From Bacillota bacterium (GTDB lineage: Bacteria > Bacillota > UBA4882 > UBA8346), in the NCBI GenBank assembly GCA_023429995.1, contig JAEZCE010000030.1, positions 6,842 to 70,841 on the forward strand: DNA of 64,000 nucleotides, written 5' to 3'. Below, in pieces: positions 18,255-26,559 of this stretch. The position numbers and the translations under genes are program-made. Every line of letters begins with the position of its first letter. The first letter of the stretch is position 1. The notes under the pieces are model-generated. The model was given only the letters and a program-made list of their open reading frames with translations, had not been told where the DNA came from and did no database searches.

Positions 18255-18821
18255 TTATATGCCAATTTTAAAAGGCGCCCCCGGGTGTGTACTTTCTACA
18301 ATTTTTACGGGAACAGTAAACCACTTGGAATAATTAATCCGATAGGTCTTACCAATAATCTCCCGTCTCACGGCATTTCGAATAAGATCGTAGGTGTTTT
18401 TTTCGACCAATTTTTCAGAGGCCATTAAATCATAGTTGTTCAACGTATTCATAAGAGCAGCCTCAAAAACACGGGTAAACTCATACTTGATAGTGGCCAA
18501 AAGTTCCGGAGGCAACTTAACTTGACTATCCCCGATGCCGATGGTTAAATTGTCCAATTCCTCCAAATGGTTTGGAAGTTCATTCGGTAATTCCTTTTTG
18601 ATTCTTTCCAGCATTTTAGGAATTTCCTGTTTTGCTTGATTTTGAATTTGGGCCTTTACCATCAGAGCCAGTTGTTCCGGACTGACGGTAAATTGCAAAC
18701 CCTGATATTGAAGAAATAAAAATAATGCAACACTCATGAAAAAACATCCCCAAAAAACTCCGCAAAAAACTCCGCTCCAGTATGGCTCCTTACGTACTGT
18801 CTTTGATACCGGTCTTTTCAT
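18255..18821 (-). CDS. Single-pass membrane protein of unknown function
   Basis: 188 aa from ATG 18821, chosen because GGAGGGAG lies 6 nt upstream. Residues 1-17 are basic, a TM helix follows (about 18-42, FCGVFWGCFFMSVALFLFL), and the rest is a polar, helix-rich extracytoplasmic domain with LPNELPNHLEELDNL. No known domain recognised. It is directly followed by the TPR gene, so the two may form a membrane-tethered complex (inference). Confidence 0.75.
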   Translation of the reverse strand: MKRPVSKTVRKEPYWSGVFCGVFWGCFFMSVALFLFLQYQGLQFTVSPEQLALMVKAQIQNQAKQEIPKMLERIKKELPNELPNHLEELDNLTIGIGDSQVKLPPELLATIKYEFTRVFEAALMNTLNNYDLMASEKLVEKNTYDLIRNAVRREIIGKTYRINYSKWFTVPVKIVESTHPGAPFKIGI

Positions 18822-18923
18822 TGCAATCTCCCTCCACAATTGGAAAACCTATCTTTTCATAGTATGCCAAATTATGGAGGAAATATAACCTTTCAATAAA
18901 CCACCATCAGCTTACAAAAAAAT

Positions 18924-20639
18924 CTATGGATTAAGGGGAATCATTACAAAGATGCTAAAACCGGCCACTCCATGATTGTAAATTATATTCCCTTTTATAT
19001 GATTGACTCTTTCCTCCATTCCATGGAGGCCAAATCCCTTCTGAAAGTCTTTGCAGCCGCGGCCATCATCAGCAATCACCAAATACAACCGTTGATCGTC
19101 CAATTCAATGGTTATCCAGACATGGTTTGCTTTTCCATGCCGAAGCGCATTGGTTAGAGCTTCTTGACAAATCCGGTAGACTACACTTGTGTGGGAGAAG
19201 TCATCATATATCCCGAGATCGCCGATGGATAATTCAATTTTCATACCGGACATTTGAAAATCATTAATTACGTTTTCTAGAGCTTTTCTTAAAGAATGGT
19301 TCTGTTCGGAGGGCATGTTGAGTAAAGAACGTTTGACTTCATTAATGCCTTCTCCGGCTATCTTTAGAGCTTTATCCAACTGGCTTTCACTTTTTTCCGG
19401 ATTGGTTCGATAACTCAACTTGGCGATTTGCAAGATTGTAATTAATAAGGTCATCGTTTGTCCCAGCGTATCATGGACATCTCTGGCAAAGCGATTTCTT
19501 TCTTTCGTCACCGCCAATTCAGCGACTGTTTCCGCATAATGATTCAACTGTTGATTTTTCATGGATAATTGATTGTTGGTGGTATATAATTCATCCCAGA
19601 GATTTTTAGCCAAAGTGATATCATTGAAGGAAAGCACCCTGCCGATCAAATCTTTGCCGGTAACTAACGGCCAAATATTAACGATGAAACATTTCTTGAT
19701 AGGCCTTATTAAATCAATCGGACCGCAATTTTGGACTCGTTCTTGTCCGGCGATAGCCAGGACCATTCGTGAAGATTCCGAATTATTATCAAGGGCCTTT
19801 TTCAAATTATCGGCGAAAATATGGATAGGAGCGCCAATTTCTATTTCGCCATAATCCTTAAAAGCGTCTCGTAATGCCGGATTAAAGTCAATGATTCGGT
19901 TGAAACCGTCGGTTACCAAAACGGCTTCCTTCATATTTTCCATGATCTTTTCCATGGCCAAGGATTTTGTGTTGACCAATAGTTGTTTAAAACTTGTAAT
20001 GGCGAAAAGAAGCCAAACAAAGCAAAAAATAATCGGAGTATATTCCAGACCGAATTGTACATCGGTGTCAATTTGAAATATGTTTAGGACAAGAAGAGGC
20101 AAACTCAATAGAGCGATGATGTAAATTTGATTTTTCTTTTCACTGAATTCCTTTAAAGAATATTTTATAAACAAAAGCATTCCGATCATATAAAATAAAT
20201 AAGTACCGATAATGTGGAGCCAAAAAAATGATTCAAATATGAAGTTTTGATTTACAAGCCAAAAACTCTCTTTATAAAAATGGTATACGATAATCCCAAT
20301 AAAACAAATCGTCGGAATTATTCCCAAAAATAGAAAATTTTGATGTTTTTTGAGAAGTCGGTTGTCCGAATAATGAAGACAAAAGATGAACCAGCACAAT
20401 CCCGTATAACAAACGGCGCACCAGTGGATGATCCAAATCCATTTCTGCAACGGCGGGAGGGAAAAAATGATCAGGATTTTAGATATCGCCCAAATCATGA
20501 GGATGACCAATAAACATAAATAGCTTTTCAAAATGCCGCTTGGTTTCCCAAAAAGCCAAGAATAAACATTTACGGCCAACAAAACCGTGATTGAACATAT
20601 TAATAGGAACAACGGTAAAATATATTGACTCAGCATCAA
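18924..20639 (-). CDS. 7TM sensor histidine kinase (NarL/HisKA_3 type), orphan
   Basis: 571 aa. The N-terminal ~225 residues form about seven TM helices like the 7TM input region of some Bacillota kinases. A PAS-like linker (about 235-345, MKEAVLVTDGFNRIIDFNPA) follows, then the HisKA_3 phospho-acceptor motif ERNRFARDVHDTLGQTM and a HATPase domain with NALRHG and DDGRGCKDFQKGFGLHGMEER. Such kinases usually pair with a LuxR-type response regulator, but none is adjacent; the one at 56.1-56.8 kb has its own kinase. The start ATG at 20639 precedes the first TM helix. The signal is unknown. Confidence 0.92.
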   Translation of the reverse strand: MMLSQYILPLFLLICSITVLLAVNVYSWLFGKPSGILKSYLCLLVILMIWAISKILIIFSLPPLQKWIWIIHWCAVCYTGLCWFIFCLHYSDNRLLKKHQNFLFLGIIPTICFIGIIVYHFYKESFWLVNQNFIFESFFWLHIIGTYLFYMIGMLLFIKYSLKEFSEKKNQIYIIALLSLPLLVLNIFQIDTDVQFGLEYTPIIFCFVWLLFAITSFKQLLVNTKSLAMEKIMENMKEAVLVTDGFNRIIDFNPALRDAFKDYGEIEIGAPIHIFADNLKKALDNNSESSRMVLAIAGQERVQNCGPIDLIRPIKKCFIVNIWPLVTGKDLIGRVLSFNDITLAKNLWDELYTTNNQLSMKNQQLNHYAETVAELAVTKERNRFARDVHDTLGQTMTLLITILQIAKLSYRTNPEKSESQLDKALKIAGEGINEVKRSLLNMPSEQNHSLRKALENVINDFQMSGMKIELSIGDLGIYDDFSHTSVVYRICQEALTNALRHGKANHVWITIELDDQRLYLVIADDGRGCKDFQKGFGLHGMEERVNHIKGNIIYNHGVAGFSIFVMIPLNP

Positions 20640-20888
20640 TTACGCCTTTCAAAAGAAGTACGTTTCAATAAAAAATGGTCAAAAATTAATATATATATGC
20701 TTTTCTTGACTTATTCCGCTTTTCCTCCCTACTCCATAAAAAACTTAATTTTAAGCAATGACAATCATTCCTGCGCAAACAAATGAGAATAGATCCATTT
20801 CTAATTGGGATTCGGATATGGAACCGATTGGGCTAATATCACATAAGATGATTTTGTTGATTTTATTCTTTGGAGGTGTTCAAAAACT

Positions 20889-21305
20889 GTGAGTTTTGGA
20901 AATGAAGCTGTTTTCCCTTTTCCGGCGGTCCAATATATTCCCTTACAAGTAACGGAGGTTTGCCAAAAAAAGATTGAATCGGACAATACCTTAAGTATGG
21001 CTGTTCAACTGATTGTAGGCAAAGATTTAGAAAAATGGCAGTCTATTCTCTGGCGCAACTATCAAATCACCTTGGATGAGACCTTTCCCAATGGCTTATT
21101 GCCTGTCCTGGTATTAAATGCCGAAGTCGCGTCTGCCCGGTATCGAAGTTATTTTGTAACCATGCTGGGTACGTCCAAAAAAGGATATTATCATTTATTT
21201 ACCCTGCCGCAACAATATTTTTATAAAAAACAATTGTATTTTGAACTATTTGATGAATCGAGCAGCAAACGTATGGCTAGATGTACTTTAACATTATCGG
21301 ATTGA
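20889..21305 (+). CDS. Hypothetical protein, 138 aa
   Basis: Starts at GTG 20889 with GGAGGTG 10 nt upstream. The product is a soluble, mixed alpha/beta-looking protein with many aromatic residues (QQYFYKKQLYFELFDESSS) and no TM segment or signal peptide. I do not recognise the family. It stands alone between the divergent histidine kinase and the pdaD leader. The strong Shine-Dalgarno and normal codon use support a real gene. Confidence 0.65.
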   Translation: MSFGNEAVFPFPAVQYIPLQVTEVCQKKIESDNTLSMAVQLIVGKDLEKWQSILWRNYQITLDETFPNGLLPVLVLNAEVASARYRSYFVTMLGTSKKGYYHLFTLPQQYFYKKQLYFELFDESSSKRMARCTLTLSD

Positions 21306-21450
21306 ACAAGTGGAGCGTATCGTAAATAAACGGCAATCAGAAACGGGGAAGATACGCTCTACTCAAGTAAAACGTAGGAGGTTCCCCATTCAATGGGACT
21401 TTTGCATACCCCGGTGAAATTATAAAAAAATCAAAGGAGGTATTGCCATA
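21306..21450 (+). promoter_or_regulatory. Structured leader of pdaD with a possible 10-codon upstream ORF
   Basis: GAGCGTATC (21313-21321) pairs perfectly with GATACGCTC (21351-21359) across a 29-nt loop. Downstream, TAGGAGG (21375-21381) precedes ATG 21393 by 11 nt, opening a ten-codon frame MGLLHTPVKL that ends at 21425, just before the pdaD Shine-Dalgarno. Leader control of the decarboxylase is possible; no known riboswitch class is recognised. Confidence 0.35.
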
Positions 21451-21921
21451 TTGTTAGCAACTCCAGCAAAATATACTCTGGTTTCGGGAAGCGGTGAAGG
21501 GAAAACAAGTTTAAATGCTTTCGATAGAGCCTTATTGACCTCTGGATTAGGGAATCTCAATTTAATCAAAGTTTCCAGCATCCTGCCGCCCGGGACCCAA
21601 TATCAGGAAAAAATCGAAATTCCCTTTGGTTCCTTAGTTCCAACCGCGTATGGTTCTCTTACCAGCACAAAGCCCGGAGTTATCATTGCGGCGGCTGTTG
21701 CGGTAGGAATTCCGGCTGCAGACACTTTCGGTGTAATTATGGAAACTTCGGATTATTGTACAAAATTTGAAATCGAAAACCGAATTGCCAAGATGGTCAT
21801 GGAAGCATTTACCATGCGCAATATGGATTATCAGGAAATAAAAGTCTGTGCCGTTGAACACAAAGTTGTTGATTGCGGAGCAGTTTTCGCAGGTTTAGCG
21901 CTATGGAATGTTACGAGGTAA
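21451..21921 (+). CDS. pdaD: Pyruvoyl-dependent arginine decarboxylase
   Basis: Converts arginine to agmatine, the first step of the agmatine route to putrescine. The 156-aa proenzyme contains KVSSILPPG, where self-cleavage between Ser42 and Ser43 creates the pyruvoyl cofactor. The rest (VPTAYGSLTSTKPG, AAAVAVGIP, GVIMETSDYCTKFE) matches the family along its length. The start is TTG with AAAGGAGGT 9 nt upstream. No agmatine ureohydrolase or other polyamine gene is adjacent. The stop is 4 bp from that of a convergent EamA gene. Confidence 0.93.
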   Translation: MLATPAKYTLVSGSGEGKTSLNAFDRALLTSGLGNLNLIKVSSILPPGTQYQEKIEIPFGSLVPTAYGSLTSTKPGVIIAAAVAVGIPAADTFGVIMETSDYCTKFEIENRIAKMVMEAFTMRNMDYQEIKVCAVEHKVVDCGAVFAGLALWNVTR

Positions 21922-21925
21922 AAAA

Positions 21926-22357
21926 TCACCAGCTGGTTTTAAAACCGACTAAAACCACGCCAATAATAATCAATGCGGCGCCGACCACTTTCGGTAAAGT
22001 TAAAGACTCGCCCAAAAAATACCACCCCACCCACATGGTGATTAAGGGAGAAGTTGCTAAAACTAAAGAAGTTTGGCCGATATCCCCTCTTTTAATTGAA
22101 GCATAGTAAGCGATGTCTCCGGCAAAAGTGGCCAAAAACGCTTCGATGGCCAGATAAAACCAACGCTTGGTCGGTATCATATTTAAACGGCTAAAACTTC
22201 CACTCGCTATTGCCCAACCGCCGACAAAAAGCACTGTAATAACTGTTCGCGCAACAATACCGTCAATTGGGTTAACTCCACGCAGACCTACTTTACCAAA
22301 TAACGGCGCCAATCCCCAGCAAACAGCCCCGAATAAGGCAATGATAAAAGCATTCAT
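21926..22357 (-). CDS. Half-size EamA/DMT family transporter
   Basis: 143 aa with about five TM helices, the length of one EamA domain rather than the usual two (~300 aa). It has the family features GAVCWGLAPLFGKVGL at the N-terminus and GESLTLPKVVGAALIIIGVVLV at the C-terminus. Half-size DMT proteins act as dimers. It is convergent with pdaD and lies downstream of vanW; export of a pdaD product is possible but not shown. Substrate unknown. Confidence 0.9.
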   Translation of the reverse strand: MNAFIIALFGAVCWGLAPLFGKVGLRGVNPIDGIVARTVITVLFVGGWAIASGSFSRLNMIPTKRWFYLAIEAFLATFAGDIAYYASIKRGDIGQTSLVLATSPLITMWVGWYFLGESLTLPKVVGAALIIIGVVLVGFKTSW

Positions 22358-22393
22358 CCATCTTCCCCCATTCCGCCATGAAGTTAACCCAGT

Positions 22394-23371
22394 TTATTTT
22401 TTAATTCCCGGACCACGCTCGATGACCCTGATCATCGGCCGGTAATGGTCAACTCCCAAATCCTTTCTAACCTTTTTGCCATTAGCCTCTTCAATAATTA
22501 ACCAGTTTTTAACGGTCATTCCCTCGGAACCCTCAACTACAACACGCTCTTCTCCCGGGTTCAGTGAATAATTGAAGTGATAGATAGTTTTAAAATCCTG
22601 ACGGTTAATAATTTGATGGTGCCAGGAAACTATCGGGGGATAATTTTTTCCATAAAGCGCCATATATAATGTATTATCTTTGGTATCGGCCCAAATTAAG
22701 AGCGGGGAATCCGTATTGTTTTTAAATTTGAAATCCTTGTTACCATCGGCGACAGTGGCATCCTGGCCGGGAGGAACATAGGGAACCAACATACCATGGT
22801 GCCTGCGTTCAATGATCTTCAAATTGGCCAAAACCGCAACATTATACAATGTCGAAGCTATTTTACATACCCCTCCTCCGATGGTTTTAATCAGCTTGGT
22901 TCCGGCATAGGTTGGGCCATCCATAAATCCCCGTTCCCGATTGTATGGACCGGCAACTTTATTTAAGGAAAAAACCCGGTTTGGCGGGAGAATGCAGCCC
23001 GATATGATATCTGCCGCCAGGGCCACATTGTATTCCTCGCCCGGTAAAGGATCCGGCAAAGTGGTTTGAAAAGCCGACATCCGTACTGATGTCCTGTACT
23101 TAGCGCAAATCTCATGAAAACGACGGTCATTCTCCCATATCAATGTTCCTTTGGTTGGCCTTCCCAATTGATGAGTCATGAATTGATCGCCGTTTTTATC
23201 TTTAGATTCGGCCTCCAAATCGGGGATTTCGGCTTTGGATATATGATGGGAATTCAACCGGTTTTCAACCTCATCCCGATGTCGATAAAATAACACGGTA
23301 CTCGTAAAACCTCCGATTGTCAAACTAAAAAATATCACAACCAGTAATATTTTTTTCGCCGAATCCTTCAC
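22394..23371 (-). CDS. VanW family protein, membrane anchored
   Basis: 325 aa from GTG 23371, chosen because AAGGAGGA lies 6 nt upstream; the frame is open to 23428. An N-terminal signal anchor (about 8-30, LLVVIFFSLTIGGF) precedes an extracytoplasmic region and the VanW domain with FSLNKVAGPYNRERGF and TIGGGVCKIASTLYNVAVLANLKIIERR. VanW proteins occur in some vancomycin-resistance clusters and widely in spore formers; their biochemical role is not established. No van ligase genes are present here, so a resistance role is not supported. Confidence 0.9.
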   Translation of the reverse strand: MKDSAKKILLVVIFFSLTIGGFTSTVLFYRHRDEVENRLNSHHISKAEIPDLEAESKDKNGDQFMTHQLGRPTKGTLIWENDRRFHEICAKYRTSVRMSAFQTTLPDPLPGEEYNVALAADIISGCILPPNRVFSLNKVAGPYNRERGFMDGPTYAGTKLIKTIGGGVCKIASTLYNVAVLANLKIIERRHHGMLVPYVPPGQDATVADGNKDFKFKNNTDSPLLIWADTKDNTLYMALYGKNYPPIVSWHHQIINRQDFKTIYHFNYSLNPGEERVVVEGSEGMTVKNWLIIEEANGKKVRKDLGVDHYRPMIRVIERGPGIKK

Positions 23372-23493
23372 AAAAAATCCTCCTTCAAGCGGACCTAATC
23401 CATAGTTATTCCCCAAAAAATAAATCATGAAAAAAAAATCCTATTCCTCGGCGCGGAATGGGATTTTAATCAAAAACAAATCGGTTTCGCTGA

Positions 23494-24360
23494 TTATGAA
23501 TTTGCCCGTTCTTTAAAAGCTACCATCAGACAACGCCCTGTTACTGAAGCCAATACAATAAATCCCCCAACCAAAGCCCATGGGCCGGGAATTTCACCAA
23601 AAGCTAAAAATACCCAGAGTGGATTTAAGATCGGCTCAATAATCGGGATTAAAATAGCTTCCAGCGCAGTCACATAGCGAAAAGCCGATGCATATAAAAT
23701 GTAAGAAATTCCAAGTTGAAAAATGCCTAAAATCGTCAAAGGCAACCAACCTGATAGGCTAGGCGCAGAGTAAAATATGAATGGCAAACCAATAAAGAAG
23801 GTTAATATATTCCCCAAAATAACCGACTCCAAAGGGGAATCATCTTTCTGTTTACGGAGAAAAACAGCAGTTAACGCAAAAGTGATTCCGCTCAGGATCC
23901 CGCAAATATTTCCCGAAATATTGCCGACAGATAATTTATCCATAAAGAAAAGACTCATGCCGGAAAGGACAATTCCAATGGTCAACCAATCCAATTTACT
24001 GACCTTTTCTTTTAAAATCCAGACGCCGAAAATGGCGGTATATATAGGAGCGGTATATTGCAATAAAATCGCATTCGCTGCAGTTGTTAATTTTGTAGCA
24101 GCAACAAACAAGATTACGGTTCCCGCATAAGCCAATGCGCCCAGAATCCGTGATGTTGACCACTGAAAATGAATTTTTTGGTAAAAGGCCAACATAACCA
24201 GGGCAGCAATTCCACTACGGGCGCCAGCAATTGCGATCGGATTCCAATCAATCGACTTTATCAGCAAACCGCCTAAACTCCAAAGAATTGATGTTCCAAC
24301 CAAAAAGCCGATGGCTTGATTCCGTTCTTTGCCTGGTTTATAGGCAACAAAATGATTCAA
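23494..24360 (-). CDS. EamA/DMT family transporter
   Basis: 288 aa from TTG 24360, which has AAGGGAG 7 nt upstream and starts just after the stop of the upstream transporter. About ten TM helices in two EamA domains; GTSILWSLGGLLIKSIDWNP and an internal GNICGILSGITFALTAVFLRK mark the two halves. It is downstream of and probably co-transcribed with a second EamA gene (24365-25276). The two could form a heterodimer or act separately. Substrate unknown. Confidence 0.9.
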   Translation of the reverse strand: MNHFVAYKPGKERNQAIGFLVGTSILWSLGGLLIKSIDWNPIAIAGARSGIAALVMLAFYQKIHFQWSTSRILGALAYAGTVILFVAATKLTTAANAILLQYTAPIYTAIFGVWILKEKVSKLDWLTIGIVLSGMSLFFMDKLSVGNISGNICGILSGITFALTAVFLRKQKDDSPLESVILGNILTFFIGLPFIFYSAPSLSGWLPLTILGIFQLGISYILYASAFRYVTALEAILIPIIEPILNPLWVFLAFGEIPGPWALVGGFIVLASVTGRCLMVAFKERANS

Positions 24361-24364
24361 AGGT

Positions 24365-25276
24365 CTACTCCCTTTCAAGTTCAATATTGGTTTTTGACGA
24401 ATTTTTAGAAAGCTCCTTGGCCAATATCACAATAATCGTTCCGGATATAACACCCGCCCCTCCCAACATCTGAAAACCGGTTAATCGGTCATGAAAGAAT
24501 ATCACGGAAAGTCCTATCGTAACCAGCGGTTCCAATGTGCTTAAAATACTGGCGGTTGTTGGTCCGGTTAATTCCAATCCTTTGAAAAAGCTCAAGATTG
24601 CCATGATTGTTGAAAAGATAACAATGCCTATCGCTGGTATCCATGCGCCAACTCCAAAGTTAAAATCAAGGGCGCCCATGGCAAAACCCAGAATCGTAAA
24701 TGAAAAAGCGGCAAATAAAGTTACGTAGGCGCTTGAAATGATTGAAGGTATCTTTTGAATCAAACGGTTACCCAAAATAATATACCCGGAATAAACCAAG
24801 GAAGCGCCCAAAGCCAATGATATCCCCATCATATTTATCTTGTGCGACGGCATTCCCAAAACCAGCAATAGGCCCAAAAAGGTCATCGCAATTGCCACAA
24901 AATGACACTGGGTTAATTTTTCATGATTCATAAAGAAAGAAAGCAATGCAACGATAATCGGATAGGTGTAAAACAGCAAAGCGGCTAAGGATGGCGAAAT
25001 AAATCGTATGGCATTGAAGTAAAGCGTAGATTGTAGGGTATAGATAATACCACCCATCATAAAGAGGGAACCCATTTGAAAAAGAGGTAGTTTGATTCTT
25101 TGGCCCATAATTCCAAGGGCGATGAAAAACAATGCGGCGGAAACTGAAAAACGGATCCATAATAATGTTGAAACATTCATTTTACATTGATAAGCATACA
25201 ATGCCAAAATCGGCATGACGCCAAAACCCATTGCCGAGGCAATAATCAGATAAACACCTTTATAAAAACGATTCAT
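24365..25276 (-). CDS. EamA/DMT family transporter
   Basis: 303 aa, about ten TM helices, two EamA domains (IIASAMGFGVMPILALYAYQ near the start, SLVYSGYIILGNRLI in the second half). The ATG at 25276 has AGAGGT about 11 nt upstream. Four bp separate its stop from the next transporter start, a pair arrangement common for DMT exporters. Substrate unknown. Confidence 0.9.
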   Translation of the reverse strand: MNRFYKGVYLIIASAMGFGVMPILALYAYQCKMNVSTLLWIRFSVSAALFFIALGIMGQRIKLPLFQMGSLFMMGGIIYTLQSTLYFNAIRFISPSLAALLFYTYPIIVALLSFFMNHEKLTQCHFVAIAMTFLGLLLVLGMPSHKINMMGISLALGASLVYSGYIILGNRLIQKIPSIISSAYVTLFAAFSFTILGFAMGALDFNFGVGAWIPAIGIVIFSTIMAILSFFKGLELTGPTTASILSTLEPLVTIGLSVIFFHDRLTGFQMLGGAGVISGTIIVILAKELSKNSSKTNIELERE

Positions 25277-25509
25277 TAACTTTCACGACCTCTGGAAAGA
25301 TTTACTATATATTCGAAATGCCAATTCAATTACCTGCAAATAAATTAAAAATTGTCTTTCGGAATCCGGAAAAGATTCTATAAAATTGGATAAACTATTC
25401 CGGTGTCATCAAAATTAGTGTAAAATTTGGAAGAGAGAGCTTTATCTTCAACTTGTTCCCGGTAATTTTTCGAAGGGGTTTTACGACGATAAGTCAAAAG
25501 GAGCTAAAC

Positions 25510-26109
25510 ATGAGACCATATCACAACAATCACCAACCATTGGGTGGAACTCGGGCTGTCCATGCTACATTTGCCGGAGGCTGTTTTTGGTGCATGGTGT
25601 CGCCATTCGAGTCTTTGCCGGGAATCTTCAGAATTACCAGCGGATATACCGGGGGGCAACTTACAAATCCTTCTTACGATGAAGTCTGTTCGGGAGAGAC
25701 GGGCCATTATGAGGCCATCGATATTACTTATGATCCGACCCAACTGTCCTATCAAGAATTATTGAAGGTTTACTGGCGGCAGATCGATCCAACCGATTCC
25801 GGCGGACAATTTGCGGACCGCGGCTCTCAATATCGGAGCGCTATTTTTTATCATACCCCTGACCAAAAGCGATTGGCCGAAGAATCCAAAGCGGAATTGG
25901 AACTTTCGGGACTCTTTGACAAACCCATTGTTACGGAAATCAAAGCGGCTGAAACTTTTTTTCCGGCTGAAGAATACCATCAAGATTTCCATCATAAAAA
26001 TAGCGACCACTACCAAAGATATCGCAAAGGTTCGGGACGCCCAACTTATCTGGATCAAACTTGGAAAGGATGTAAAATTCCCCCCGGCGAAAACGAAAAA
26101 CTCATTTAA
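25510..26109 (+). CDS. msrA: Peptide methionine sulfoxide reductase A
   Basis: Reduces the S-form of methionine sulfoxide in proteins or free form. Start ATG 25510 with AAGGAG 6 nt upstream (199 aa); the frame extends upstream without conservation. The catalytic motif AGGCFWC carries Cys25 as nucleophile; SGYTGG, TGHYEAI and YHQDFHHKNSDHYQRY are family segments. A Cys near the C-terminus (WKGCKIPP) is a plausible resolving residue. It is followed 17 bp later by msrB in the same transcript. Confidence 0.96.
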   Translation: MRPYHNNHQPLGGTRAVHATFAGGCFWCMVSPFESLPGIFRITSGYTGGQLTNPSYDEVCSGETGHYEAIDITYDPTQLSYQELLKVYWRQIDPTDSGGQFADRGSQYRSAIFYHTPDQKRLAEESKAELELSGLFDKPIVTEIKAAETFFPAEEYHQDFHHKNSDHYQRYRKGSGRPTYLDQTWKGCKIPPGENEKLI

Positions 26110-26126
26110 ACGACTGGAGGTTTCCA

Positions 26127-26549
26127 ATGCTGAAAGAAAAATTGACACCGATACAGTTTAAAGTAACCCAGGAGAATGCGACCGAACCTCCCTTTCAAAA
26201 CGAATACTGGAACCATAACAAACCTGGGATTTATGTCGATATCGTCTCCGGAGAACCTCTTTTTTCCTCTCTGGACAAATTTGATTCCGGCTGTGGCTGG
26301 CCGAGTTTCAGTAAGCCTTTAAGTATCGATGCAGTGATTCAAAAGCAAGATCAGTCTCATGGAATGGAGCGAATGGAAGTCCGCAGTAAAAAGGCAGATT
26401 CTCACCTGGGACACGTTTTCGAAGACGGTCCAGTTGCCAAAGGCGGACGACGGTATTGCATCAATTCCGCAGCATTACGATTTATTCCCCGTGAGGATTT
26501 AGAGAAAGAAGGTTATGGCCAATATTTTGTTTTATTCAATCCGTTATAA
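26127..26549 (+). CDS. msrB: Peptide methionine (R)-sulfoxide reductase B
   Basis: Complements MsrA by reducing the R-form. 140 aa, start ATG 26127 with an SD (CTGGAGGT) upstream. Family motifs are SGCGWPSFSKPL, SKKADSHLGHVFEDGP and the catalytic RYCINSAALRFIP. The two CxxC zinc-binding motifs of many MsrB proteins are missing (SGEPLFSS instead of a CxxC-type segment), so this is the non-zinc form. The msrA-msrB pair repairs both epimers of oxidised methionine. Confidence 0.96.
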   Translation: MLKEKLTPIQFKVTQENATEPPFQNEYWNHNKPGIYVDIVSGEPLFSSLDKFDSGCGWPSFSKPLSIDAVIQKQDQSHGMERMEVRSKKADSHLGHVFEDGPVAKGGRRYCINSAALRFIPREDLEKEGYGQYFVLFNPL

Positions 26550-26559
26550 AACTTTAACC

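Noticed and set aside
22394..23371. Vancomycin-resistance role of the VanW gene
   Set aside because: VanW-domain proteins are widespread in spore formers and no vanH, vanA/B or vanX-type gene lies nearby.
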